DNA from: CAWELS01 sp964468205
GTDB lineage: Bacteria > Acidobacteriota > Terriglobia > Bryobacterales > Bryobacteraceae
DNA: 33,715 bases
Assembly: GCA_964468205.1 (NCBI GenBank)
Contig: CAYXVG010000065.1
Coordinates: forward strand, 1 to 33,715
Direction: 5' to 3'
Positions within the stretch are counted from its first letter, which is position 1, and each line of letters starts with the position of its first letter. Both the position numbers and the translations under genes were made by a program. The notes beneath the pieces were generated by a model. It was given only the letters and a program-made list of their open reading frames with translations. It did no database searches and was not told the DNA's origin. Below are positions 8,151 through 16,731 of the stretch, one piece after another.

Positions 8151-9112
8151 TAGGGCCGCAAGACGGCGAAATTCGCCTCGATCTCGGCTATCTCGTCGGG
8201 CGAGAGATTCACTTCCCGCTGCCGTGACACCATCGTCTTGAAGACGCCGCGGCGATTCATCAGATACTCGCGCGTACCCTTGATGACGCCCTCCAGGTTG
8301 ATAAGCAACAGCAGCTTGCTGTAGAGATCCAGAGCTTCACGCTCCTTTCCCGCGGCGTGAAGATCCCAGATCTGGGCGAAAATGTCCGCCGAGTGAGCGA
8401 AGGGACAGGTGCCGTCGGTCCCGAGCCGCATCTCATAGGTGAAGCTGCGGCCGTTGAATCCGCACATGATCGAGCGGATTGGAGGTTTGTGGCTGACGAG
8501 CCTACGGATTCGTTCAATAACTGGCGGGTGTTCGGCCTTGATGTAGCCGAAGTTTGGAAACTCGCGGGCCAGGTCCACCAGCAGGCTGATCTCCGGGACC
8601 ACCCCTTTCGTTCCGCCGCTGGTTTGAATGAAGAACGGCCGTTCGGTGATCCTGGCCATGGCCCGGAAGTATTCGCGGTAGTCCTCGACCGATTTGGCCC
8701 CCTCGGGAGGCATGGAAATCATGCCGTCCGGCGCGAGTTCCTCGGCGCGTCTGGCGTACTCGAAAGCGACATCGGTGTCTTTGTCCTGCACGCCAAGGAT
8801 AAGTGAGGGTTTCTTGCCCTTCGCGGCGCGGGCTAGCACCTCCATGCCGCGCATTCGTTCTTCCTTCGTCAGCTTGTCGAATTCGCTGCCGAACTGCGGC
8901 CAAACCATGCCGTGCGCGCCGCACTGGTCAAGGAAGCCGACCTCTTTTGCCAGATCCTCGAAATCCACTTCCTTGGACTCGGTGTAAGGGGTCGCCATAA
9001 TAGGGAAGGCGCCGCGCATCGGCTTCTCCGACGCGCGGGCTGTGCGCCCGGTGAGGATGAACGCCGTTCCAGCCGAGGAAAGTAGCTGCCGCCGGGAGTA
9101 TGTGTAGCTCAT
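8138..9112 (-). CDS. Exported DapA/NanA-family aldolase-like protein with altered active site
   Basis: The 324-residue protein is a TIM-barrel of the dihydrodipicolinate synthase/N-acetylneuraminate lyase family, behind a twin-arginine signal (SRRQLLSSAG at 6-15). The Schiff-base lysine is present as Lys192 in FGYIKAEHP. The GTTGE motif is replaced by PQFGSEF (72-78), and the place of the catalytic Tyr (usual YNVP) reads FIQTSGG, with Gln163. It is therefore a divergent member; lyase or hydratase action on a sugar acid is inferred, not shown. It begins 15 bases after the enolase-superfamily gene on the same strand, with a GAGGAGG-rich RBS, so the two form an operon. Confidence 0.85.
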   Translation of the reverse strand: MSYTYSRRQLLSSAGTAFILTGRTARASEKPMRGAFPIMATPYTESKEVDFEDLAKEVGFLDQCGAHGMVWPQFGSEFDKLTKEERMRGMEVLARAAKGKKPSLILGVQDKDTDVAFEYARRAEELAPDGMISMPPEGAKSVEDYREYFRAMARITERPFFIQTSGGTKGVVPEISLLVDLAREFPNFGYIKAEHPPVIERIRRLVSHKPPIRSIMCGFNGRSFTYEMRLGTDGTCPFAHSADIFAQIWDLHAAGKEREALDLYSKLLLLINLEGVIKGTREYLMNRRGVFKTMVSRQREVNLSPDEIAEIEANFAVLRPYLRA

Positions 9113-9127
9113 GGGAGGTTTCCTCCT

Positions 9128-10510
9128 CTAGTACGAAATGCAGTCATCGCACCAGTTTCCATCGTCATCATAGTGCGGCCAGCCGCCGCGGTGGTGCACA
9201 TAGCCGGAGGTAATGATGTTGTCGAACATCGGCGTTGGCTCAAAGTAGCCTGGTTCCCGCAGGTGTTGCTTCACGACCTCGTCGTTGAGTTCCACACCGA
9301 GTCCGGGGGCGTCAGGAACCGTGACATAGCCGTCCTGGATGATCGGCTTCGCGGGCTTGCTGACCAGATCCTGCCACCACGGCATGTCCGCGGCGTGGTG
9401 CTCGCAGCTTTCGAACTGGGTCAGTGTCGCGGCCACGTGCGCCATCGCCATCTGCCCGATGGGTGAACCCGGCATGTGGATTGCGGTGGGAATGCCGTGC
9501 ACCGCGGCGTAGTCCGCGATGCGCTTGAGCTCCAGCATACCTCCACAAGCGACGTAATCCGGGTGAATCATGTCCACCGCGCGGTTATCGATCAGGTCGC
9601 GGAATCCTTCCTCCAGTCCGAACGCCTGCTCGCCGGTGAGGACCGGCGTCGTGGTGTTCTCTTTGATCTCTTTGAATCCGCGCCAGTTGAGCCAGCATTC
9701 CGGAATGAAGTCCTCGGCCCAGGCCAGTTTGTAGGGTTCGAACGCGCGGGCATAGCGGATCGAGTCTTTCACGCCAAGCCGGCCGAAGTGGTCCGCGGCA
9801 AGCGGAGCGTCCCATCCGACAGCGTCGCGAACCGCCGCGATCAGCTCGCACATGTAGCCGAGGCCTTTGTCCGTTGCAACGCCCCTGTCTACAGCGCCAG
9901 CTCTCTTGGCCACAAGCCTGGTGTAGAGGTCCATTTTGAAATAGGTGAATCCCAACTTCTGGCGACGCAACATTCGTTGCTGGAAGATCTTCGGGTCTTC
10001 GCTTCCGGTGGTGTCAACGTAAATCCGGACTTTGTCACGGAGCTTCGGACCCAACAGCCGCCAGGCTGGCACTCCATAGACCTTGCCCGCGATGTCGTGC
10101 AGGGCCAGGTCGATCGCGCCGTAGCCGCTGTTCCAAAAGAGTTGACCAGCCGAATTCCGGATGCGCCGGAGGAGGCTGTGAATCTCGAGCGGGTTCCGGC
10201 CAAGAATGTGCGCTTTCAGCATCAAGGCGCTACCCTTGTACCCGGCGGCGAACACCTCTCCAAGACCATAGACACCTTGGTTGGTGTCTATGCGGATGAT
10301 CGGGTAGTCGTAATTGGCGGCTACGGTGCAGACCCGCATGTCAGTGATTTTCAAGTCGCTCGGCGGGGAGTTCGTGTTGACGGGTGCCGCCTGGGGCGAC
10401 GCGAGCCCCTGGGTTATACCCGGGTGCAGCGTCGCCACACCGGTCCCCGCGCCTACAAGCCGGCGGAGCATACCGCGCCGGCTGAAATTTCGAGCCCAAG
10501 GTAGTGACAT
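9128..10510 (-). CDS. Exported enolase-superfamily (mandelate racemase/muconate lactonizing) protein
   Basis: The 460-residue protein has a twin-arginine signal (FSRRGMLRRLVGAG, 9-22). An enolase-superfamily N-terminal capping domain (about 53-160) and a TIM barrel follow. Metal ligands expected for the family are Asp240, Glu266 and Glu294; other likely catalytic residues are Lys192 in FKMD, Asp318 in HPDY and His345 in AIHMPGSP. The set fits the sugar-acid dehydratase/MR group (mannonate or galactonate dehydratase relatives). The usual Asp-x-His after the first metal site reads Asp-His-Phe here (240-242). A proline- and acid-rich C-terminal extension ends in WCDDCISY. Substrate is unknown; the neighbouring aldolase-like gene suggests a dehydratase-then-aldolase order on a sugar acid. 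Confidence 0.88.
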   Translation of the reverse strand: MSLPWARNFSRRGMLRRLVGAGTGVATLHPGITQGLASPQAAPVNTNSPPSDLKITDMRVCTVAANYDYPIIRIDTNQGVYGLGEVFAAGYKGSALMLKAHILGRNPLEIHSLLRRIRNSAGQLFWNSGYGAIDLALHDIAGKVYGVPAWRLLGPKLRDKVRIYVDTTGSEDPKIFQQRMLRRQKLGFTYFKMDLYTRLVAKRAGAVDRGVATDKGLGYMCELIAAVRDAVGWDAPLAADHFGRLGVKDSIRYARAFEPYKLAWAEDFIPECWLNWRGFKEIKENTTTPVLTGEQAFGLEEGFRDLIDNRAVDMIHPDYVACGGMLELKRIADYAAVHGIPTAIHMPGSPIGQMAMAHVAATLTQFESCEHHAADMPWWQDLVSKPAKPIIQDGYVTVPDAPGLGVELNDEVVKQHLREPGYFEPTPMFDNIITSGYVHHRGGWPHYDDDGNWCDDCISY

Positions 10511-10617
10511 GAGTCGTCTCCCGCGCCTATTCTTCTACAGCAGGACGCGAAACGCCAGCGCCGGCGGGAAAATATTTGCACGGCCTCGTCTGCCGGTTCA
10601 CTCTGACTCAAGTGAGA

Positions 10618-11664
10618 TTATGGGATGAGGGCCTTGAGCAAAGGCTGGTTCCAGCCGTTCTTTTCCTCATCGAGAAGTTCGAACCCGCAACGAAATAGGC
10701 CCCAGTAGGCCCAACTCATCCCATTCTTTTCGGCAGTACGGGCGATGAAGCTTGTCCAACGGACGCGAGAGTCCATGGGGGCCGCGCGATAGGCGCCGAA
10801 CTCGCCAAGGTAGAGCGGCCGCTGGTTCTTCCGTGCCCAGGCCGCGACTTTCGAGAAATCGGCGTCCACGGCGCCTGTCTCTTCGGCAGTGGCGTCCCAG
10901 GATACGTCCTTGTATATGCGGTTCTTGCTCCAGGGCGCCTCCTGGTGGGTGAACTTCCCGGGGCTGTAGTAGTGAACCTCGACAATCACATTGCGCTCTT
11001 CCGCGGGGATCTCAAGGTTCTCGATAGAGCCGAATCCGCCCCCGTTCGCCGTTGCGACGAGAATCGTGCGGTCCGGATTCGTGCGCCGCATGAGCGGAAT
11101 GGTGTCGGCTATCAGGCGGTTCCAGCCATCAACACCGAGATTCTCACGGCTGGGTTCGTTCAGCAATCCGAACATCACTTCGGCTGGAGCGTCACGGTAG
11201 TGTTCGCTGATCTGCTTCCAGAGGGCAAGGAAGCGTCCCCGATTGGTTTTTGGGTCCTCCTGGCTTCTGGTCAGGCCGGTGAAGCTGATGAGTGGGTAGT
11301 AGTGGAAATCGAGTATCACAGCGAGGTCATTCCGAAGAGACTGCTCGACGATCCAATCCACCTTATTGAAGAAATCGGGCTGAATCGTATAGGGCGGTTC
11401 TGTGGCCGAATATCCGGACCAGCGGACAACCACGCGCAAGTGATCGAAGCCGGCTTTCCTGATGCGCGGGAAGTGATCGGCCGGCAGCGGCGGGTCAGGA
11501 ACGGGCGTGCCGGCCCGGTCGGTGACTCCGGGGAGGTTCACACCTCGTCCAAGAATCTCGTTCTGCCGGAAGGGGTCGGGCTGAGCAGTTACCGGGGCGA
11601 CTGCGCCGAGGATGAAGAGGCTCAGGATCGTGAGGGCCGTAGAGTGAAAGCAGTAGTTTATCAT
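10618..11664 (-). CDS. Exported GH5 glycoside hydrolase (cellulase family)
   Basis: The 348-residue protein has a Sec signal peptide (about 1-28, ending VTAQ) and one GH5 TIM-barrel domain. The family acid/base and nucleophile are visible as Glu170 in FGLLNEPS and Glu288 in LYLGEFGAY; RVVVRWSGY, LDFHYY and VEVHYYSPGKFTHQ are other typical strands. It should cleave beta-1,4 glucan or a related beta-glycan in the periplasm or outside the cell. No carbohydrate-binding module is present. The enolase-superfamily gene follows on the same strand after 107 bases, and the hydroxypyruvate-isomerase-like gene runs divergently. Confidence 0.92.
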   Translation of the reverse strand: MINYCFHSTALTILSLFILGAVAPVTAQPDPFRQNEILGRGVNLPGVTDRAGTPVPDPPLPADHFPRIRKAGFDHLRVVVRWSGYSATEPPYTIQPDFFNKVDWIVEQSLRNDLAVILDFHYYPLISFTGLTRSQEDPKTNRGRFLALWKQISEHYRDAPAEVMFGLLNEPSRENLGVDGWNRLIADTIPLMRRTNPDRTILVATANGGGFGSIENLEIPAEERNVIVEVHYYSPGKFTHQEAPWSKNRIYKDVSWDATAEETGAVDADFSKVAAWARKNQRPLYLGEFGAYRAAPMDSRVRWTSFIARTAEKNGMSWAYWGLFRCGFELLDEEKNGWNQPLLKALIP

Positions 11665-11712
11665 CTGAAGGTTCCAAACTTGAATCGTATCACTCGGTTA
11701 CCCACCGTGCAT

Positions 11713-11758
11713 GAGCGGGAACGCTCGCGTCCACGTGCCGGGCTGCCTACGCTATAGT
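11713..11758 (+). promoter_or_regulatory. Divergent intergenic region: hairpin and -10-like box
   Basis: Between GH5 (minus) and the TIM-barrel isomerase (plus) there is GAGCGGGAACGCTC (11713-11726, 5-bp stem) and a -10-like TATAGT at 11753-11758, the same hexamer seen ahead of the receiver gene at 19581. No clear -35 box is visible. Weak evidence. Confidence 0.25.
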
Positions 11759-11782
11759 TGTCGTGAAAGTCGAGATTCGGGC

Positions 11783-12631
11783 ATGACCAACATGAAAACA
11801 CCAACCCGCCGCTCCGTTATCGCCGCTGCCGCCAGCAGCGCCGCATTGTTTTCTTCCCGCGCGTCCGCCGCGCCGAACGGCCGCCTGAAGCAATCCGTCT
11901 GCAAGTGGTGCTATAAGGATTTCACCCTGGACCAGCTCTGCGAGAACAGCCGGAAGATGGGCATCGTCGCCATCGACCTCCTAACCGATGCGGAGTGGCC
12001 AGTGGTCAAGAAATACGGATTGGTTTGCGCCGTTGGCAGTGGGATCTGCTCCATCGCAGACGGCCTAAACGTCAAGGCCAACCATGCCAAGATCGAGGAG
12101 AATTTTCGCCGGCTGCTGCCCGCGGCCAAACAGCATGGGGTCCCCAATATCATCTGCTTCTCCGGAAACCGCCGTGATATTTCCGACGAGGAGGCGTGGG
12201 AGAATTGCGCGCTGCTGTTGAACAAGGTGAAGGCGCAGGCGGAGGATCTCGGAGTCACCATAATCATGGAGTTGTTGAACTCCAAGGTGAACCACCCGGA
12301 CTATCAGTGCGACACAACACCGTGGGGAGTGGAACTGTGCAAGCGTGTCAATTCACCGCGGGTCAAGCTGCTGTATGACATCTACCATATGCAGATCATG
12401 GAGGGAGATGTCATCCGCACCATCCGGGACAATATCGACTACATAGCTCACTTTCACACCGGCGGAAATCCCGGACGCAATGAGATCGACGAGACCCAGG
12501 AGCTGAACTACAAGGCCATCGCCAAGGCTATTGCCGACCTCAACTTTGACGGCTATTATGCCCATGAGTTCATCCCCTTGCGGGATCCAATGACGAGCCT
12601 TAGAGAGGCCGTAGAGATTTCCACCGTCTGA
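11783..12631 (+). CDS. Exported hydroxypyruvate isomerase-like TIM-barrel protein
   Basis: Start is placed at ATG 11783 (a second ATG at 11792), giving 282 residues; longer in-frame starts would put a non-signal sequence before the twin-arginine motif PTRRSVIAAA (7-16). The rest is the sugar-phosphate isomerase/AP-endonuclease-2 fold closest to Hyi. Likely metal ligands are Glu163 in IIMELLN, Asp199 in LLYDIYH, His225 in HFHTGG and Glu262 in AHEFIP. Hyi interconverts hydroxypyruvate and tartronate semialdehyde in the cytoplasm; an exported copy more likely acts on free sugars or sugar acids. RBS is weak. An aldo/keto reductase gene follows after 94 bases. Confidence 0.87.
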   Translation: MTNMKTPTRRSVIAAAASSAALFSSRASAAPNGRLKQSVCKWCYKDFTLDQLCENSRKMGIVAIDLLTDAEWPVVKKYGLVCAVGSGICSIADGLNVKANHAKIEENFRRLLPAAKQHGVPNIICFSGNRRDISDEEAWENCALLLNKVKAQAEDLGVTIIMELLNSKVNHPDYQCDTTPWGVELCKRVNSPRVKLLYDIYHMQIMEGDVIRTIRDNIDYIAHFHTGGNPGRNEIDETQELNYKAIAKAIADLNFDGYYAHEFIPLRDPMTSLREAVEISTV

Positions 12632-12655
12632 GCCGCGGTAGGACGCGGTGGGCCA

Positions 12656-12672
12656 GACCGGCGGGGCCGGTC
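12656..12672. terminator. GC-rich hairpin after the Hyi-like gene
   Basis: GACCGGC (12656-12662) and GCCGGTC (12666-12672) form a perfect 7-bp stem with a GGG loop, 25 bases after a stop codon. No T tract follows, so it may only attenuate transcription ahead of the aldo/keto reductase gene. Confidence 0.35.
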
Positions 12673-12725
12673 CGGGGCGCGGTAGGCTAGGAAGACTGAG
12701 AGTAATCCAGACGCTGGGAGGGATT

Positions 12726-13676
12726 ATGCAACGAAGATCATTCTTCGGCGGAGCGATTGCCGGGGCCGCGGCGGGTGCGCTGCAAGCGGCGCCGCCATCG
12801 AGTCCGCCACCCAAACGGAAATTCGGAAAGACGGGCGAGGAGTTAACGATCGTGGGTCTGGCAGCCGCCCGGCTGAGGCTCGTGGGGCTTGAGAATGCCA
12901 AGCGAGTGATCCGCCGATCCTACGAACTCGGCATCAACTACTACGATAATGCGCGCGCCTATGGCGACGGCTTGTGCGAGGAGTTCTACGGAGCCGCCAT
13001 GCAGGATTTCCGCAAAGAGGTCTTCGTAACGACGAAGTCGGGCGGCCGGTCGCGCGCGGCGGCGGAGGCGGATCTCCACGCATCGTTGAAGGCCCTGAAG
13101 ACCAACTACATCGACCTGTGGCAGATTCATGCTGTCGCCACCATGGACGACGTTGAGCAAATCTTCGCGCCCGGGGGAGCCATTGAAGCCTTCGAGGCGG
13201 CGAAGGAGTCTGGCAAATGCCGGTTTATCGGGTTCACGGGCCACACGGCGCCCGATATCCATCTGGAGATGCTGAAACGTTATGACAAGTACGACAGCAT
13301 CCTTATGCCGTTGAACATCGCGGACCCGTACTACCTGAGTTTCGAGAAGGAAGTTCTGCCGGAAGCAGTGAACCGGGGGATCGGCATCCAGGCGATGAAG
13401 GTGACCGGCGTGGCGCACCTGCTCCGCGGCTTCTCGATCGATGAGTGTCTCAGTTACGTGTTGAGCCTGCCCATCCACTGCGCGACACTGGGCGCGAATA
13501 CGACCGGGCAGATCGAGGATGACGTCCGGGCGGCACAGCAATTCCGGAAATTGCCGGAAGCCGAAATGGCCGCACTGCGGAAGCGCGCCAAGCGCCTCAG
13601 CGGTCCCGCCGTTGAGAATTGGAAGCGGCAGCCCGAGAACGCTGCTTTGCGCGGCGCGCCGTACGTGGGAGGCTGA
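12726..13676 (+). CDS. Exported aldo/keto reductase
   Basis: Start ATG 12726 has GGGAGG just upstream; the open frame extends to 12648 but that part is low-complexity. The 316-residue protein has a twin-arginine-type N-terminus (MQRRSFFGGAIAG). The AKR catalytic tetrad is visible: Asp74 and Tyr79 in YYDNARAYG, Lys104 in TTKSG, His135 in LWQIHAV. It would reduce an aldehyde or ketone with NAD(P)H. Tat export would suit a protein that folds with its cofactor in the cytoplasm. It lies in the carbohydrate block; the next gene starts at or beside its stop codon. Confidence 0.9.
   Translation: MQRRSFFGGAIAGAAAGALQAAPPSSPPPKRKFGKTGEELTIVGLAAARLRLVGLENAKRVIRRSYELGINYYDNARAYGDGLCEEFYGAAMQDFRKEVFVTTKSGGRSRAAAEADLHASLKALKTNYIDLWQIHAVATMDDVEQIFAPGGAIEAFEAAKESGKCRFIGFTGHTAPDIHLEMLKRYDKYDSILMPLNIADPYYLSFEKEVLPEAVNRGIGIQAMKVTGVAHLLRGFSIDECLSYVLSLPIHCATLGANTTGQIEDDVRAAQQFRKLPEAEMAALRKRAKRLSGPAVENWKRQPENAALRGAPYVGG
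13667..13672 (+). promoter_or_regulatory. Ribosome binding site pointing to an AUA start codon
   Basis: GGGAGG lies 7 bases before ATA 13680, with the preceding gene's stop inside the spacer. No ATG, GTG or TTG is at a proper distance, so this site decides the start of the DUF3142 gene. Confidence 0.55.
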
Positions 13677-13679
13677 GCC

Positions 13680-14447
13680 ATAGTCCGGCGGATACTCAGG
13701 GCGCTGGCTATAATCTTCGGGACTCTGTTCCTGGTAAACGCAGCTTCGCTTTTGGTCCGCTGGTTGAAGAAGCCAGACGACCCGATGAGCGGACTGCCAC
13801 CAGTGATGCTGTGGGCCTGGGAGCGCCCGGAGGATCTGCGGTTTCTTGACTGCCGGAAAGGTGGCGTTGCGTTCCTGGCAACAACGATTACGTTGGATGA
13901 TGAGCGCATGGAGGTCCGGCCGAGGCTGCAGCCGATTCAGATCCCAAAAGGTTGCAAGGCCGTGGCGACCGCGCGGATCGAGGCGAGCGGAACGAAGCCT
14001 GAGACGCCGGCCGAGGAGGTTGCCACCGAGATTGCCAAACTTGGTTACGGGAGCCGGGTGGCGGCCGTTCAGGTAGACTTTGACGCGACGGTTTCCCAGC
14101 GGGGGTACTACCGGGAGGTGCTTCATGGCATCCGGAAGCGCTTGCCGGAGGACGTCCGGCTGTCGATGACGGCCCTGGCCTCCTGGTGTCTCCACGATAA
14201 TTGGATCGAGGGCCTGCCCGTGGACGAGGCGGTTCCCATGCTGTTTCGCATGGGCGCCAATGACGGCGCCATACGGCGGCATCTGGAACAGGGGCGGGAA
14301 TTTCAGGTCGAGCTTTGCCAGTCGAGCCTTGGGCTTTCCACCGACGAGCCCCGGCCCAGGGCGCCGGCGGGCCGAAGGTGGTACGTCTTTCATCCCGAGC
14401 CGTGGACCCGCGCCGCGGCAAACAATTTCTTCTCCCAGCGGAGGTAA
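13680..14447 (+). CDS. DUF3142-type membrane-anchored protein, apparent AUA start
   Basis: The product (255 codons from ATA 13680) starts with a basic, hydrophobic signal-anchor (VRRILRALAIIFGTLFLVNAA). The downstream part matches my memory of DUF3142 proteins, with an early LWAWERPEDL, AVQVDFDAT and a cysteine/tryptophan stretch LASWCLHDNWI, suggesting a TIM-barrel-like domain. The only common start in frame is TTG 13752, which would delete the whole anchor and has no ribosome binding site. Function is unknown. The exported helical protein follows 4 bases after the stop, and I recall the two families occurring side by side, so they may form one envelope module. Confidence 0.75.
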   Translation: MVRRILRALAIIFGTLFLVNAASLLVRWLKKPDDPMSGLPPVMLWAWERPEDLRFLDCRKGGVAFLATTITLDDERMEVRPRLQPIQIPKGCKAVATARIEASGTKPETPAEEVATEIAKLGYGSRVAAVQVDFDATVSQRGYYREVLHGIRKRLPEDVRLSMTALASWCLHDNWIEGLPVDEAVPMLFRMGANDGAIRRHLEQGREFQVELCQSSLGLSTDEPRPRAPAGRRWYVFHPEPWTRAAANNFFSQRR

Positions 14448-14451
14448 TGGA

Positions 14452-16632
14452 TTGCGCTGGCGTGAATTCGCTCTAGCCGGACTTGTGGCGGTGCTGCTAT
14501 CAGTCCACTCGTCCCATTCCCCGGCCTGCGGACCGTACTTCGTGCGAGCGGTCTTCTCGTTCGAATCGTTTCCGCAACTCGAGATCGAGGAGATGGTGGA
14601 CGGCAGAATCGGCGTCATTCAGCCGCGCTACTGGCGACGGTTCCTGTTTCTGGCCTACCGTAATCTGACCGGCGTACCGTTGTCCGCTGCCGAGCGAGCC
14701 GTCTTTCTCGGAGGTGGTGGCACCGGCGGCGCGGGCCAGCAACCGGTGGAGCGATGGAGCGCCGCCCTGGCGACGTTTGGCATCGATGCGCCGGCGCGGC
14801 TGGATCCCTACCGGCGGGTCACGGACTCCAGTTGGCAGTCTTTCTTGAACTGTTCGGCCGACGCTTTCCACAAAGCAGCGGAGACACTCGAGAAGCGCAG
14901 ATCCGAGTTCGGAGCGGATCACGAGGGGGTCCGCGCTTGGATTGAGGCACAGCAGATCGTGTTTTCGAACTGCTCCGGGGGCAATGCTATCCCCGCTGCG
15001 GCGGGCAGCGATCTCCCCGTGCTGCTTCAAAAGGACCGAGAATACCAGATCGCAGCGGCTCACTTCTACGCCTTGAATCTCCACGGCGCCGAGCGGCGAT
15101 TTCGCGCCATTGCTGAAGACGACGGCTCGCCGTGGAGCGACTGGGCAGCCTATATCGCCGTTCGCTGCCTGATCCGGCGCGCCACCCTCGATCCGCGGCC
15201 GGGGCTTGCCGATAACGACATGCTCTCGCGGGCGGCGCACGAGTTGCGACAGTTGCTGGCCGACGAGTCACGCCGCGAGGTCCACCCGGCCGCGCAGAAG
15301 ATGCTGGATTACCTAAATGGGCGCCTTCAGCCGGGCCGGCGGCTGGCGAAGATCGGCGACGAACTGAGCAAATCGGCAAGCAGCGAAAAGGAGTTTTGGC
15401 GCAATCTGACCGACTACCAGGCGCTGATGGACAAGAACGCCGGCTTCGAAGACGGCGCGGAGCAAAGTGAGCTGATCGCCTGGGTCGTGAACTTCCAAGA
15501 TACTTCGGTGAACGCGAGGGACGAGGCCGTGCGGCGCTGGCTTGAAACCCGTGAGCAGGTTTGGCTCGTATCGGCCTTGAGCAAGGTGAATGCCCGCGAC
15601 CCAGAGGCGATTGAACTGTCAGATGCCGGAGCTGTAATTTCAGACGAATCATCTGCATGGGCCACAGCGACGTATCACCGCATCCGCCTGCTCATCGAAT
15701 CGGGGCGGCGAGACCGTGCCCGGGAGCTTCTCGACGCCGCCCTGCCGGCTGCCCGGGCTGCCGCACCGGCCTCCACCCGGAATCTATTTCGAGCACAGCG
15801 CTTTGAACTCGCCCGCGATTTCGACGATTTGGTCAATTTTGCCGAGCGGGAGGTCATCGGTCTGAGCGCGCTCGGGGAGCAGTTCTTCACTCGAGCTGCC
15901 GATGAAGGAAAGCCGGAGCGCCAATTCGGGCCCGTTGCGGTCGCGGTGTTGAACCAGGGCCTTCCGGTCATGGCGATTTCAAAGTTTGCCGAAGCTCCGG
16001 AGTTGCTCGCCTCCAGCCGGCGCGAAGCTGCCATTGCCGGACTGGTCCGGGCCCTGCTGCTGGAAGATTACCCGACGGCGGCAAGCCTCGCGCCGGAGGC
16101 CGGTCTCGAATGGGACGCCAACATCGCCGACCGCTTCAGTGCCGCTCTGTTTATCCTCAAGAATCCGGCGCTGCGTCCCTATTTGGTCACCGGAGAAAAC
16201 ATCCGGCCTGAAATCGCGAAGATCGACAGCTATCGGGACAATTGGTGGTGTGCCATGAACGCTCAGGTTACTCTCGACGGCTGGCCGTTTCTCAAGGCCA
16301 ACGAGTCCTCAAGCGCTCCGGTGGCTCCAGGCCCACGACCGCGAACACCGGATTTCCTGACCCCAGTGGAGAGGGCCGCGTTCGATTCCGAGTGGGATCG
16401 GTTGCTCGGGTTCCCCACCGCGCCTAACCTGCTGGGCGACATCGTGATCCGCCACGCTCGCGAGCACCGGGATGACTTGCGCGTTCCCGAGGCTCTGCAC
16501 CTTGCGGTTCGCGCCACCCGCTACGGATGCACCGACAGGGAGACTACGAAGACCTCGCGCGCCGCCTTCCAGTTGCTGCACCGCAACTACCCCGATTCGG
16601 AGTGGGCGCGGAAGACACCTTACTGGTATTAG
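14452..16632 (+). CDS. Large exported helical-repeat protein, partner of DUF3142 protein
   Basis: Start TTG 14452 is chosen for GGAGG at 14440-14444 with a 7-base spacer; an ATG overlapping the previous stop (14447) is out of frame and stops after nine codons. The 726-residue product has a signal peptide (about 1-24) followed at once by ACGPYF, a conserved N-terminal motif of an unnamed family (CGPFF/CGPYF proteins) that I recall next to DUF3142 genes. The rest is predicted almost all alpha-helical, with TPR/SEL1-like helical pairs but no catalytic motif. It ends in DSEWARKTPYWY. A scaffold or surface-binding role in the periplasm is inferred. Confidence 0.78.
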   Translation: MRWREFALAGLVAVLLSVHSSHSPACGPYFVRAVFSFESFPQLEIEEMVDGRIGVIQPRYWRRFLFLAYRNLTGVPLSAAERAVFLGGGGTGGAGQQPVERWSAALATFGIDAPARLDPYRRVTDSSWQSFLNCSADAFHKAAETLEKRRSEFGADHEGVRAWIEAQQIVFSNCSGGNAIPAAAGSDLPVLLQKDREYQIAAAHFYALNLHGAERRFRAIAEDDGSPWSDWAAYIAVRCLIRRATLDPRPGLADNDMLSRAAHELRQLLADESRREVHPAAQKMLDYLNGRLQPGRRLAKIGDELSKSASSEKEFWRNLTDYQALMDKNAGFEDGAEQSELIAWVVNFQDTSVNARDEAVRRWLETREQVWLVSALSKVNARDPEAIELSDAGAVISDESSAWATATYHRIRLLIESGRRDRARELLDAALPAARAAAPASTRNLFRAQRFELARDFDDLVNFAEREVIGLSALGEQFFTRAADEGKPERQFGPVAVAVLNQGLPVMAISKFAEAPELLASSRREAAIAGLVRALLLEDYPTAASLAPEAGLEWDANIADRFSAALFILKNPALRPYLVTGENIRPEIAKIDSYRDNWWCAMNAQVTLDGWPFLKANESSSAPVAPGPRPRTPDFLTPVERAAFDSEWDRLLGFPTAPNLLGDIVIRHAREHRDDLRVPEALHLAVRATRYGCTDRETTKTSRAAFQLLHRNYPDSEWARKTPYWY

Positions 16633-16731
16633 GCGCCTTCCAGAGTGGTCTGCACTCCATGATTGCGAGGCTCTGCCACCGCTTGTCGCAGCCGGTGGTT
16701 TCCTGCTTCAATAGAGGTTTCGACGGAGGCA

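Noticed and set aside
14447..14476. ATG overlapping the DUF3142 stop as start of the next gene
   Set aside because: It is out of frame and stops after nine codons; TTG 14452 has better RBS spacing and leads into the signal peptide.
12843..14618. 591-codon minus-strand open frame
   Set aside because: It runs across three plus-strand genes with clear motifs and RBSs; composition is typical of a high-GC antisense frame.
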